This document shows positions 31,537-38,733 of a stretch of 38,733 nucleotides of DNA, piece after piece. This DNA is from an uncultured Oscillibacter sp. (lineage in GTDB: Bacteria; Bacillota; Clostridia; Oscillospirales; Oscillospiraceae). The stretch lies in NCBI RefSeq assembly GCF_947654275.1, contig NZ_CANTJS010000024.1, positions 1-38,733 of the forward strand, read 5' to 3'. The position numbers were made by a program, and so were the translations under genes. The notes below the pieces were generated by a model. That model saw only the letters and a list, made by a program, of their open reading frames with translations, was not told where the DNA came from and ran no database searches. Position 1 is the first letter of the stretch. Each line of letters opens with the position of its first letter.

Positions 31537-32295
31537 TCATGCGCCCTGCCGCTTTAAGAATTCCGCGGCGAAGGCAGAATAGGCCTCGGCACCCCGTGAG
31601 GTCCGGTCATAGGCCGAAATGGGCTTGCCGTGGCTGGGGGCCTCGGACAGGCGGATGTTCCGGGGAATGACGGCGGCGTAGACCTTGCCGGGGAAGTAGT
31701 GCTTGACCTCCTCCGCCACCTGCATGGCCAAATTGGTCCGCCCGTCGTACATGGTCAGCAGAACCCCCTCCAGCTCCAGGGCCGGATTGAGAGAGCGCCG
31801 GACCAGCCGCACCGTATTCATCAGGTCGCTGAGCCCCTCCAGAGCGAAGTACTCGCACTGTACCGGCACCAGAATGGCGTCGGCGGCGCAGAGGGCGTCC
31901 AGGGTCAGCAGCTCCAGAGAGGGGGGACAGTCAATCAGAATGACGTCATAGAGCTCCTTCACCGGATCCAGGGCGTCCCGCAGGAGATATTCCCGCCGCT
32001 CCATGCCGATGAGCTCCACTCCCGCGCCGGCCAGCGCCTTGTTGGAGGGAAGCACGTCCCCATAGCGGGTGTGGGCAATGGCCTCCACAGCGGGAATTTC
32101 GCCAATCAAAGCGGAATAAATGCCCTTGGAAACAGTTTTGTCCACCCCCATGCCGGAGGTGGAATTGGCCTGGGGATCAAAGTCACAGAGGAGGACCTTC
32201 GCCCCCGCCTCGGTCAAGGCGGCGGTGAGGTTGACACAGGTGGTCGTCTTGCCGACGCCGCCTTTTTGGTTGACTACTGCAATTGTTCTTGCCAC
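31537..32295 (-). CDS. parA: Chromosome partitioning ATPase ParA (Soj)
   Basis: This 252-residue deviant-Walker ATPase moves ParB-parS complexes on the nucleoid. Visible are IAVVNQKGGVGKTTTCVNLTAAL (Walker A with signature Lys), CDFDPQANSTSGMG, Walker B DVILIDCPPSLELLTLDAL and the terminal LSEAPSHGKPI loop. The length is that of a chromosomal Soj without an N-terminal DNA-binding domain. The start is GTG, with a weak AAGTAGGTG upstream. A promoter lies at 32407-32379. ParB follows after 157 bases, a stretch with no gene. Confidence 0.96.
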   Translation of the reverse strand: MARTIAVVNQKGGVGKTTTCVNLTAALTEAGAKVLLCDFDPQANSTSGMGVDKTVSKGIYSALIGEIPAVEAIAHTRYGDVLPSNKALAGAGVELIGMERREYLLRDALDPVKELYDVILIDCPPSLELLTLDALCAADAILVPVQCEYFALEGLSDLMNTVRLVRRSLNPALELEGVLLTMYDGRTNLAMQVAEEVKHYFPGKVYAAVIPRNIRLSEAPSHGKPISAYDRTSRGAEAYSAFAAEFLKRQGA

Positions 32296-32378
32296 AAAAG
32301 CACCTACTTTCCGGGTGTTCCGGCCCGTCGGGTCACAAACCCGGCGCCGGAGACCGGTCCGGGGCCGTTGTGTGTTAC

Positions 32379-32407
32379 ATTATATCAAGGCAGCGTGGGC
32401 CTTGCAA
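32379..32407 (-). promoter_or_regulatory. Promoter of parA
   Basis: On the minus strand TTGCAA at 32407-32402, a 17-base spacer and TATAAT at 32384-32379. A parS site lies 45 bases further upstream, so ParB spreading could repress this promoter. Confidence 0.82.
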
Positions 32408-32451
32408 GTATAATTGAGAAAAATTCACAGCTTTTGCAATTTTTCTGGAAA

Positions 32452-32467
32452 TGTTTCACGTGAAACA
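32452..32467. promoter_or_regulatory. parS site 2
   Basis: This is an exact copy of the 16-bp parS palindrome TGTTTCACGTGAAACA, upstream of the parA promoter. Confidence 0.96.
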
Positions 32468-32552
32468 CCCAGTGAACCCGCAGACCTGGAGGGCGGCGGG
32501 AACGGACAAAAGGGGAGGACGGCGGAAGACAGCAGGCTTGTCCAAATGGAAA

Positions 32553-32585
32553 GGCCCGGAAAAGGCAGAACGCCTTTTCCGGACC
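32553..32585 (-). terminator. Hairpin, probable terminator after the GH13 gene
   Basis: On the minus strand GGTCCGGAAAAGGC pairs with GCCTTTTCCGGGCC across a five-base loop and is followed by TTTCCATTT. It lies between two parS sites in the gene-free stretch 32296-32677. Confidence 0.55.
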
Positions 32586-32635
32586 TGGTATCGCTTCCTT
32601 CCGGCCCTTGGGCTGGGAAGCAATCGCATATGGAA

Positions 32636-32651
32636 TGTTTCACGTGAAACA
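32636..32651. promoter_or_regulatory. parS site 3
   Basis: This is a third exact copy of TGTTTCACGTGAAACA, 184 bases from site 2 and 27 bases beyond the stop of the GH13 gene. Confidence 0.96.
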
Positions 32652-32677
32652 GTGCCGGCGCCGGAGTCCCTCGCACC

Positions 32678-34543
32678 TCAGTTGCCCAGCAAACGGACGC
32701 TGTAGCCCAGCAGGGCCAGATTCAAGCCGTTTTCACCGGCAGGCAGCTCCTGAGAACGGAGCAGGTCCACCATGCCGGAGAGCTTGGGCAGCGTCAGGGC
32801 CCGGGTCTCGGTTCCGGCGTTGACCACCAGAATGGTGATCTCACCCTCGTACTCCCGGGAGAAGGCCAGCAGGGAGCCCTCCGCCGCCAGCCAAGTGAGT
32901 GTGCCCCGCTGGAGAGAGGGCCGCTGCTGGCGGAAAGCGCCCAGGCGGGTGAACCACTCCACCAGGGTTTTGTCCTCCTGGCCCCAGGGATACGTGCCCC
33001 GGTTGAAGGGGTCTCCGCCGCCCTCCATGCCGGCCTCGTCGCCATAGTAGACCATGGGGGAGCCGGGGAAGGCGAAGAGCACAGCCGCCGCCAGACGGAC
33101 CAGGGCAAGGCCCCGCTCCCGGCCCACAGGGGAGAGATGGAAAGAGGCCTGGGCCTCCCGGCCCTCCGGCAGGGGCTCGCCGCTGAGGAGATTCAGAATG
33201 CGGGGCGTGTCGTGGGTGCCCAGAAAATTCAGGTTTGAGAGGAAGGCGTCAGGGGGGTAGTTCTCCCGGATGGTTTCCATGGCGTCCCGGAAGTGCTCCG
33301 CTCTGCCGCCCTGGAGATAGGCGATGAGAGTTGTGCGGAAGGGGTAATTCATGACGCTGTGGAGCTCCCTGCCCAACAGGTATTTCCGGCGCTGGGAGTA
33401 GGAGATTTTATTGCTGGCGTCCTCCCAGACCTCGCCCAGCACCAGACCGTCGGGGTCCGTTTCCTCCACGGCGGCGCGGATCTGTTCAATAAACGCGTCG
33501 GGCAGCTCATCCGCCACATCCAGCCGCCAGCCGCTGGCTCCGGCCCGAAGCCAGCGGCGCACCACGGAATCCTCGTTCCTGATGATATAATCCAGATAAT
33601 CGGGGCAGTTCTCCCAGACATTGGGAAGGGTGTGAATGCCCCACCAGCTTTCATAGGTCTGGGGCCATTGGATGAAAGAGAACCACTCATACCAGGGGCT
33701 TGCCTGGCTCTGCGCCGCACCCAGGGTGTCATAGAACCCGTCGGCGTTGAAGTAGATGCTCTGTGAGCCGGTATGGTTGAATACGCCGTCCAGAATGACC
33801 CGGATGCCCCGCTCCCTGGCCTGGGCGCAGAGCTGGCGGAAATCCTCCTCCGTGCCCAGCATGGGGTCGATTTTGGTATAGTCCGCCGTGTTGTAGCGGT
33901 GGTTGGAGGCGGACTCAAAAATGGGGCAGAGGTAGAGGGTGGAGACGCCCATGGCCTCCAGGTCCTCCAGATGGGCGGTGATGCCCTGGAGGGAGCCGCC
34001 GAAGAAATCCCGGTTCTTAATCTCTCCGTCCTCCATCTTCCAGGAGGGACCCTCGGACCAGTCCTTGTGAACCCAGCGGTCCCCGACCAGACCGGCGGGG
34101 TCCGGCAGGGAGAGGCGGCAGTACCGGTCCGGGAAAATCTGATAGGTGACGCCGGCGCCGAACCACTCCGGCGTGTGGTTTTCCTGATAGACGGTCAGCT
34201 GCCAGGGTTCCGGGGCTCCTTCGCTGCGGTAGCCGCTTTTATCCAGCAGACAGCCGCTGCCGTCGTCCCGCCAGAGGCGGAAGTGATACCATATCAGCTC
34301 CGGTTCCGGCGGAGCGGCAAAGGTGGCGGAGAAGCAGGCCCTGCCGTCTCCGTCACCGGTGTAGAAAAGCTCGGTTTCCTGGGTGATACCGGCAAATTCA
34401 TGGTGGAGAAGAACGGCGCAGTGGGTAAAGGCGTCCCGGGCCAGAGGGCGGCAGGTCAGAGTGACGGACTGCCCCCGGAGCACCGCGCCGAAGGGGGTCT
34501 TGTAGAGAGGGGAACGGGGGTCGAACACATGGGGCTCGCTCAT
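32678..34543 (-). CDS. GH13 alpha-glycosidase (neopullulanase/alpha-amylase type)
   Basis: This is a 621-residue cytoplasmic enzyme without signal peptide that should hydrolyse alpha-glucan oligosaccharides such as maltodextrin or glycogen fragments. An N-terminal beta-sandwich (residues 1-120) precedes GVTYQIFPDRY. The four GH13 regions are present: DGVFNHTG near 253, GWRLDVADE near 340 (nucleophile Asp), LGEVWED near 371 (acid/base Glu) and FLGTHDTPR near 444. A C-terminal beta domain follows (LVVNAGTETRALTLP). The N-domain and the sequence around region I suggest a neopullulanase-like branch. It lies between mrdA and parA and is not obviously related to either. Confidence 0.94.
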   Translation of the reverse strand: MSEPHVFDPRSPLYKTPFGAVLRGQSVTLTCRPLARDAFTHCAVLLHHEFAGITQETELFYTGDGDGRACFSATFAAPPEPELIWYHFRLWRDDGSGCLLDKSGYRSEGAPEPWQLTVYQENHTPEWFGAGVTYQIFPDRYCRLSLPDPAGLVGDRWVHKDWSEGPSWKMEDGEIKNRDFFGGSLQGITAHLEDLEAMGVSTLYLCPIFESASNHRYNTADYTKIDPMLGTEEDFRQLCAQARERGIRVILDGVFNHTGSQSIYFNADGFYDTLGAAQSQASPWYEWFSFIQWPQTYESWWGIHTLPNVWENCPDYLDYIIRNEDSVVRRWLRAGASGWRLDVADELPDAFIEQIRAAVEETDPDGLVLGEVWEDASNKISYSQRRKYLLGRELHSVMNYPFRTTLIAYLQGGRAEHFRDAMETIRENYPPDAFLSNLNFLGTHDTPRILNLLSGEPLPEGREAQASFHLSPVGRERGLALVRLAAAVLFAFPGSPMVYYGDEAGMEGGGDPFNRGTYPWGQEDKTLVEWFTRLGAFRQQRPSLQRGTLTWLAAEGSLLAFSREYEGEITILVVNAGTETRALTLPKLSGMVDLLRSQELPAGENGLNLALLGYSVRLLGN

Positions 34544-34655
34544 ACTGTGAGCACTCCTTTTTGGTTGGTATGGAATGAGCCGCAGAAGCGGCGGGGGAAC
34601 GCAGAAGCGGCGGGAAAAAATTCAGACGCCCAGGGAGCGGCGCGGCTTCGGAGAT

Positions 34656-36851
34656 TTACGGAAGCAGCTCATATTCGCCGGTAATACCGGCGGCGGCCTC
34701 GTCGACGGCAAAGTAGGCGTTGAGAATTCCCACGGCGGTAGAGGCCAGATTCGCGCCGGCGTCGCCCCGCTCGATGGCGATGGCCACGGCAATTTCCGGG
34801 TCGTCGTAAGGGGCGAAGCAGACGAAAACGCCGTTGTTTTTCTGGTTGCTGTAGACCTGGGCGGTACCGGTTTTCGCACCGGCGTCCACCACGCAGGAAG
34901 AGAAATAGGGCCAGAGGGTGCCGTGGACAAGGCCGTGCATACCCTCCTTCACCGCCTGGAGATTGGCGTCGCTGATGGGAATGGTATTGACGGGCTCCGT
35001 ATTGCCCAGGGCGGTGACAGAGCTGTTGTCATAGGCCTTGGCCGCCTTCAGCAGATGGGCCTGACAGTGCTTCCCGCCGGAAACCAGGGTGGCGATGTAA
35101 TTCGCCAGCTGGAGGGGGCTGTATACCTGGGTGGCTTGGCCGAAGCCCGCCCAGGGGGCCTGATCCTGTCCCTGGGGGTTCTCCGGCAGCAGCCCGGCTC
35201 TTTCCTCAATCTCGATGCCGGTTTTCACGCCCAGACCGAATTTTTGCAGCCATTCCCGGAAGGCGGTCATGCCCATGCGGTAGCCCATTTCACCGAAAAA
35301 GAAGTTGCAGGAATGGGTAACGGCCTGGGAGACGTTCAGCAGTCCGTGGCCCGAGTGCTTCCAGCACCAGAAGCCAAAGCCGGTTCTGTCGTTGGGGTAT
35401 TCCCAATGTCCGTCGTCCCGGATTTTCTCCTTCAGGGTCACATATCCGCCTTCCAGGGCGGCGATGGCGGTGAAGGGCTTCAGGGTGGAGCCGGGGGCAT
35501 AGGTGCCCTGAGTGGCCCGGTTGAACATGGGCGTGGCGGGGTCGTTCAAAAGCTGGCTGTAGGCCTCGTTGCTCTGGCGGAAGGTGGCCAGATCATAGGT
35601 GGGGTAGGAGGCCAGGGCCAGCACCTCACCGGTGCCCACCTTGATAACGGCGGCGCCTGCGCCCCGTTTTTCGTCGTGGTCTTTGGCGTTCATCTTCTCA
35701 ACCGTCTCCGCCAGGATGCTTTCCACCTGCCGCTGAAAGTTCAGGTCGATGGTCAGCTCCACGATATCGCCGGGCTTCGGCTCCTCGGAGTAATATTCTC
35801 CGGTGATTTTCCCTTCCGTATTGGAGGAGACCATGCGGTAGCCGTCGGTGCCCTTCAGATATTGCTCAAAAGCCAGCTCCGTGCCCTCCCGGCCAATCCA
35901 GTCGTCCCGCTGGTAGCCCTGTTCCTTCAGCTCGTCGGTGTATTTGTCGATTTTTCCCACGTAGCCCAGGATATGGGCGGCGCAGTCCGTCTGGTATTCC
36001 CGGACGAAGGCGTTGGAGACCCTGGCCCCGGCATAGTTTCCGTCGCTGAGGATGGAGATGAAAACGGTGTCGATGTCCTGGGCCAGTATATAGGCGTCGT
36101 AGTTGCCGAGCTTCCGAAGATTCAGCTCATAACGCACCCCCAGCGTCAGCCGGGCATCGCTTTGGGAGTAATCGGCGGGGATGCCGAAATCCGTCCGCAT
36201 GGCGGCAAGCAGCTGGGCTGGAGTGATGCCGGCGTTGGTCAGCAACTCCGTGGTCAGCTGGTCGGAGGTGAGAGCCTCGAGGAGGGTTTCCGCCTGCTCC
36301 AACAGGGAGGGGGGAGCCTCTTCTTCATCGGGGCCGGCGTCTCCGGCGGCCGGCTCCTCCTGGACCTGAATCAGCTCCGGGTGCCGGAGCAGATAGGCCC
36401 CCAGGGCTTCCCGGATGGGCTTCAGGCTTTTCAGATAGGTGAGGAAGCGGCCCTTCTGGATGCTGTCCATGGTATCCAGGGTGTAGACAAAGGGGGCCTG
36501 CTGTGAGATGGGCAGATTGTCCGTCCAGCCCACGCCCTGACTCCGGCACAGCTCCACCAGCCGCAGGACGGCGGTGTTCATGTCGTCCTCCGGGGTGAGA
36601 AGGGCGGGGTCGAAGGTCAGTGCGTAGGTGGAGCGGTTGGAAACCAGCACCTGGCCGTTCCGGTCCGTGATGATGCCCCGGGAGGCCTCCACCTTTTCCT
36701 CCCGGACGATGGAGCGGACGGAGCGGGCAACATAATCCTCGTGATGGACCACCTGGGTGTCGTAAAGAATGCCCAGATAGCACAGGAGGACAAGGATTAA
36801 AAACAGCACCAGCAGATAGAGCCGGGCATTCTGCATTTCCTTGCGGTCCAT
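34656..36851 (-). CDS. mrdA: Penicillin-binding protein 2, elongation transpeptidase
   Basis: This is a 731-residue class B PBP that cross-links peptidoglycan for cell elongation with RodA and MreBCD. The membrane anchor is at residues 11-31. The pedestal domain starts with SRGIITDRNGQVLVSN, and an acidic, low-complexity insert (EEPAAGDAGPDEEEAPP near 170) is clade-specific. The transpeptidase motifs are STLK (GSTLKPF near 453), SCN (THSCNFFFGEMG near 513) and KTG (AKTGTAQVY near 660). AAAGGAACC precedes the ATG. It follows mreD by 138 bases in the usual mreC-mreD-mrdA order. Confidence 0.95.
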   Translation of the reverse strand: MDRKEMQNARLYLLVLFLILVLLCYLGILYDTQVVHHEDYVARSVRSIVREEKVEASRGIITDRNGQVLVSNRSTYALTFDPALLTPEDDMNTAVLRLVELCRSQGVGWTDNLPISQQAPFVYTLDTMDSIQKGRFLTYLKSLKPIREALGAYLLRHPELIQVQEEPAAGDAGPDEEEAPPSLLEQAETLLEALTSDQLTTELLTNAGITPAQLLAAMRTDFGIPADYSQSDARLTLGVRYELNLRKLGNYDAYILAQDIDTVFISILSDGNYAGARVSNAFVREYQTDCAAHILGYVGKIDKYTDELKEQGYQRDDWIGREGTELAFEQYLKGTDGYRMVSSNTEGKITGEYYSEEPKPGDIVELTIDLNFQRQVESILAETVEKMNAKDHDEKRGAGAAVIKVGTGEVLALASYPTYDLATFRQSNEAYSQLLNDPATPMFNRATQGTYAPGSTLKPFTAIAALEGGYVTLKEKIRDDGHWEYPNDRTGFGFWCWKHSGHGLLNVSQAVTHSCNFFFGEMGYRMGMTAFREWLQKFGLGVKTGIEIEERAGLLPENPQGQDQAPWAGFGQATQVYSPLQLANYIATLVSGGKHCQAHLLKAAKAYDNSSVTALGNTEPVNTIPISDANLQAVKEGMHGLVHGTLWPYFSSCVVDAGAKTGTAQVYSNQKNNGVFVCFAPYDDPEIAVAIAIERGDAGANLASTAVGILNAYFAVDEAAAGITGEYELLP

Positions 36852-36989
36852 AAGGGTTCCTTTCTTCGGGGGAGATCATAGGAATTTTTCGGGAAAACCC
36901 GGCGGATGCCGGAGCATTCTGAATCCATATGGGTTTCGGGGAGCGCCCAGGCAGCGGAAAGCGGGTCTGAGGCGGATAGGCAAACAGGG

Positions 36990-37502
36990 TCAGCTGTCAA
37001 AGCGGGTCCGGCGGAAAACCGCCCGGTAGAGCAGCGTCACCGGAATCACCAGGGGCGCGGTGACGCAGAATTCCCGCAGCATAACCGAGGCCCCTGCGGA
37101 CCAGGCGGCAGCGCCCCGGCTCCAGAGCAGGAAGCAGTGGAAGCCGTCCAGCAGCAAAAAGGCGGCGGCGGCCGCCGCCAGGGAACAGAGGACGCCGGCG
37201 GGCAGCCAGCTCTGAGACAGCAGCCCGGCGCAGAGCCCCGCCAGTGGGAAAATCAGGGTGTAGAGACAGGGAATGGGCCCCGGCAGCAGCAGGTCGCAGA
37301 CCACGCCCACCGCCGTTGCAAACACCGTGCCTGCCGTCGGCCCCTCATAGGTGGCGGGCACAATGGCCGCCAGGGGATAGAGGAAGGGGATGACGCCCCA
37401 GAAGCTCAGCCGCTGCAAAAGCCCTCCCTGAACCAGGAAGCAGGCAAAGGCGGCGGCGGCGTATAAAAACCATTTGAATATGGTCTCGTTTCTGGCGAGC
37501 AT
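36990..37502 (-). CDS. mreD: Rod shape-determining protein MreD
   Basis: This is a 170-residue membrane protein with about five hydrophobic segments and little else (FKWFLYAAAAFACFLVQGGLLQRL, IPFLYPLAAIVPATYEGPTAGTVFATAVGVVCDLLLPG, and so on). The size, topology and central G-x-x-x-D-L-L pattern fit MreD of the elongation complex. The call rests mainly on its place between mreC and mrdA. A 157-base gap with inverted repeats separates it from mreC. Confidence 0.88.
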   Translation of the reverse strand: MLARNETIFKWFLYAAAAFACFLVQGGLLQRLSFWGVIPFLYPLAAIVPATYEGPTAGTVFATAVGVVCDLLLPGPIPCLYTLIFPLAGLCAGLLSQSWLPAGVLCSLAAAAAAFLLLDGFHCFLLWSRGAAAWSAGASVMLREFCVTAPLVIPVTLLYRAVFRRTRFDS

Positions 37503-37518
37503 AGGGAAGTCCTTTCAC

Positions 37519-37620
37519 TAGGAGTTAGGAATTAGGAGTTAGGAATTAGGAATGAGCCGGAAACCGATTCCAGACCGTTCACAGGGAAAATTCCTCATTC
37601 CTAATTTCTCATTCCTCATT
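37519..37620. repeat. Inverted repeat built from GGAATTA words
   Basis: GGAGTTAGGAATTAGGAGTTAGG-type tandem words (37520-37556) face CTCATTCCTAATTTCTCATTCCTC (37594-37618, given in part). GAATTAGGAATGAG pairs with CTCATTCCTAATTTC with one mismatch across about 37 bases. It fills most of the mreC-mreD gap. Confidence 0.85.
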
Positions 37621-37659
37621 GACGAAATTCTGTCAGTAATTTTGATGAATGTTATAGTA

Positions 37660-38511
37660 TCAGGTGACGATTTCAAAGGATTTCAGCACGAATACCTCCG
37701 TCAGGCCGGCGAAGTTGGCGGCGGGCGCCACGATGGCATAGGAGGCCGCGCCGGAGTCGTCCATGAGAACATCCTCAATGGAGCCGATGACCAGCTCCGA
37801 AGGGTAGTGGCCCCCCAGGCCGGAGGTGACCACCAGATCGCCGGTGAGCAGCTTGCAGTCCGCCGGAAGATAGTCCAGCCGCAGGCGGTTGTCCTCCATC
37901 AGGGAGAAATCCCCCTGGGCGACGCAGAGGTCCTTGGTCCGGAACACACGGGCCCCCAGAGAGGTGTCCGTGTCCACCAGGGTCAGCACCGTGGACCAGT
38001 TGGTCCCCGCCTGGCTGATAATCCCCACCAGGTTGCCGGTCTCGTCCAGGACGCAGTCCCCCTCCTCGATGCCCAGGGCGGTGCCCTTGTTCAGGGTCAG
38101 GGAGGAGGTCCAGTTGCTGACGGCGTGCTCTGTCACCATGGCGGTCTCATAGTCGCTCAGGTCCCGGCGCTGCTCCCGAAAGCCCTGATGCTTCCGGAAG
38201 AGGCGGTTTTCCTCCCGGTCCGCCTCGGCCAGACGGACCTCCTCCTCCATGTCGGCAATGCGCTGCCGGAGGGCGGCGATTTCCGCCTCCAGGGCGGTGA
38301 CGTCCTGGTAATAGTTCTGCATGTCGTTGAACCACTGGGCCACGGCGGTGTAGCCCGCCCGGAGGGGGGAGGTCAGCGTATTGGCGATGTTGGCCAGGGG
38401 AGAGGCGTTGGCGCTGAAAACCGACAGAGCCGCCAGGGCCACGGAAATCACCGCGGCGGCAAAGAGAATCCAGAGGCCGTGGCGTTTGAGGAAATTTTTC
38501 AAATGAAACAC
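37660..38511 (-). CDS. mreC: Rod shape-determining protein MreC
   Basis: This is a 283-residue bitopic membrane protein of the elongation machinery. A cytoplasmic start (MFHLKNFLKRHG) leads to one membrane segment (residues 13-33, LWILFAAAVISVALAALSVF), a coiled coil (about 68-105, EAEIAALRQRIADMEEEVRLAEA) and the paired beta domains with LNKGTALGIEEGDCVLDETGNLVGIISQAG, DTSLGARVFR and LLTGDLVVTSGLGGHYPSELVIGSI. These are standard MreC landmarks. mreB is not in the window but may lie beyond the right edge. Confidence 0.95.
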   Translation of the reverse strand: MFHLKNFLKRHGLWILFAAAVISVALAALSVFSANASPLANIANTLTSPLRAGYTAVAQWFNDMQNYYQDVTALEAEIAALRQRIADMEEEVRLAEADREENRLFRKHQGFREQRRDLSDYETAMVTEHAVSNWTSSLTLNKGTALGIEEGDCVLDETGNLVGIISQAGTNWSTVLTLVDTDTSLGARVFRTKDLCVAQGDFSLMEDNRLRLDYLPADCKLLTGDLVVTSGLGGHYPSELVIGSIEDVLMDDSGAASYAIVAPAANFAGLTEVFVLKSFEIVT

Positions 38512-38520
38512 CGTTCCTTA

Positions 38521-38575
38521 AAATTAGGAATGAGGAGTCAGGAATTAGGAATTAGGAATTAGGGGTTAGGAGTTA
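38521..38575. repeat. Tandem GGAATTA heptamers upstream of mreC
   Basis: The word GGAATTA and variants (GGAATGA, GGGGTTA, GGAGTTA) are repeated about seven times just upstream of mreC. No consensus promoter is recognised in 38512-38733. Confidence 0.85.
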
Positions 38576-38594
38576 TAGCAATCTCCAAAATTAC

Positions 38595-38665
38595 GGATAA
38601 GGAGCCGCCGGAGGCGGCGGTCCCTACAGGTCCGCCCGCAGGGGCCGGCCCGCCTGCCGGGAATG
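38595..38665. repeat. GC-rich palindromic (REP-like) sequence
   Basis: CCGCCG-gagg-CGGCGG (38605-38620) forms a strong hairpin and is followed by GTCCCTAC and a further GC-rich stretch with CCCGCAGGGGCCGGCCCGCC. It resembles repetitive extragenic palindromes. Confidence 0.6.
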
Positions 38666-38678
38666 ATGATGCTTGCTG

Positions 38679-38733
38679 TAGGAATCAGGGGATTAGGAAT
38701 CAGGGGATTAGGAATCAGGGGATTAGGAATCAG
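38679..38733. repeat. 15-base tandem repeat at the window edge
   Basis: TAGGAATCAGGGGAT is repeated exactly three times, followed by a partial fourth copy cut off by the end of the window (38679, 38694, 38709, 38724). The unit is related to the GGAATTA words nearby. Confidence 0.93.

Noticed and set aside
34575-36506. A 643-codon plus-strand frame opposite mrdA
   Set aside because: It is a shadow of the PBP2 gene, which has all three transpeptidase motifs on the minus strand.
38679-38733. Possible CRISPR repeat at the window edge
   Set aside because: The 15-base units are directly adjacent with no spacers, so this is a simple tandem repeat.

Overview
The window looks like chromosomal DNA of a GC-rich, low-branching Firmicute of the Oscillospiraceae type, probably a gut anaerobe. 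This is inferred from gene content (T-box leaders, single-chain glycyl-tRNA synthetase, SLH-domain proteins, mreCD-PBP2, MscL-RsmG, ParAB with exact TGTTTCACGTGAAACA sites), strong AGGAGG-type ribosome binding sites and GC-rich codon use. No tRNA or rRNA gene, CRISPR array, transposase or phage gene was found. ParA, ParB, RsmG and three parS sites suggest an origin-proximal location.

Plus-strand part, 1-8694. A consensus promoter drives a glycine T-box leader (specifier GGC) and an operon of two poorly known small proteins and glyS. A membrane LtaS-like sulfatase-fold enzyme follows, then a more AT-rich cassette (XRE regulator with a membrane anchor and three small membrane or secreted proteins), then an NCS2 purine permease with its own promoter. 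A hairpin-rich repeat block (8743-8967) separates this from the next group.

Minus-strand group, 13604-8978. It holds a lipoprotein NagZ-like GH3 enzyme, a membrane protein, a hypothetical, an AlaX-type tRNA-editing protein, a DUF6881-like protein and a YciI-like protein. Diverging from nagZ on the plus strand are a Vat/CatB-type acetyltransferase and a SAM methyltransferase. The methyltransferase is flanked by two ~100-bp direct repeats that include terminators.

Minus strand, 22552-16234. An aspartate-type T-box (specifier GAC) precedes a hisS ... aspS operon with three inserted genes: a small membrane protein, an SLH protein and an Mrr-type endonuclease. Downstream of aspS its 3' end is repeated twice more in a 197-bp tandem unit that carries a palindromic element; this is the most unusual structure in the window.

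Minus strand, 38511-22692. In transcription order: mreC, mreD, mrdA (cell elongation), a GH13 glucosidase, parA, parB, a coiled-coil membrane protein coupled to parB, a second copy of the small membrane protein, serS, two more SLH proteins, mscL, rsmG, minD-like, an MgsA-like protein lacking key catalytic residues, and a hypothetical. The combination links cell shape, chromosome segregation and division-site ATPases. SLH proteins and the small WY(S/A)RPVD proteins recur next to aminoacyl-tRNA synthetase genes in two places, which suggests duplication. The right end is made of short tandem and inverted repeats of the word GGAATTA and relatives.
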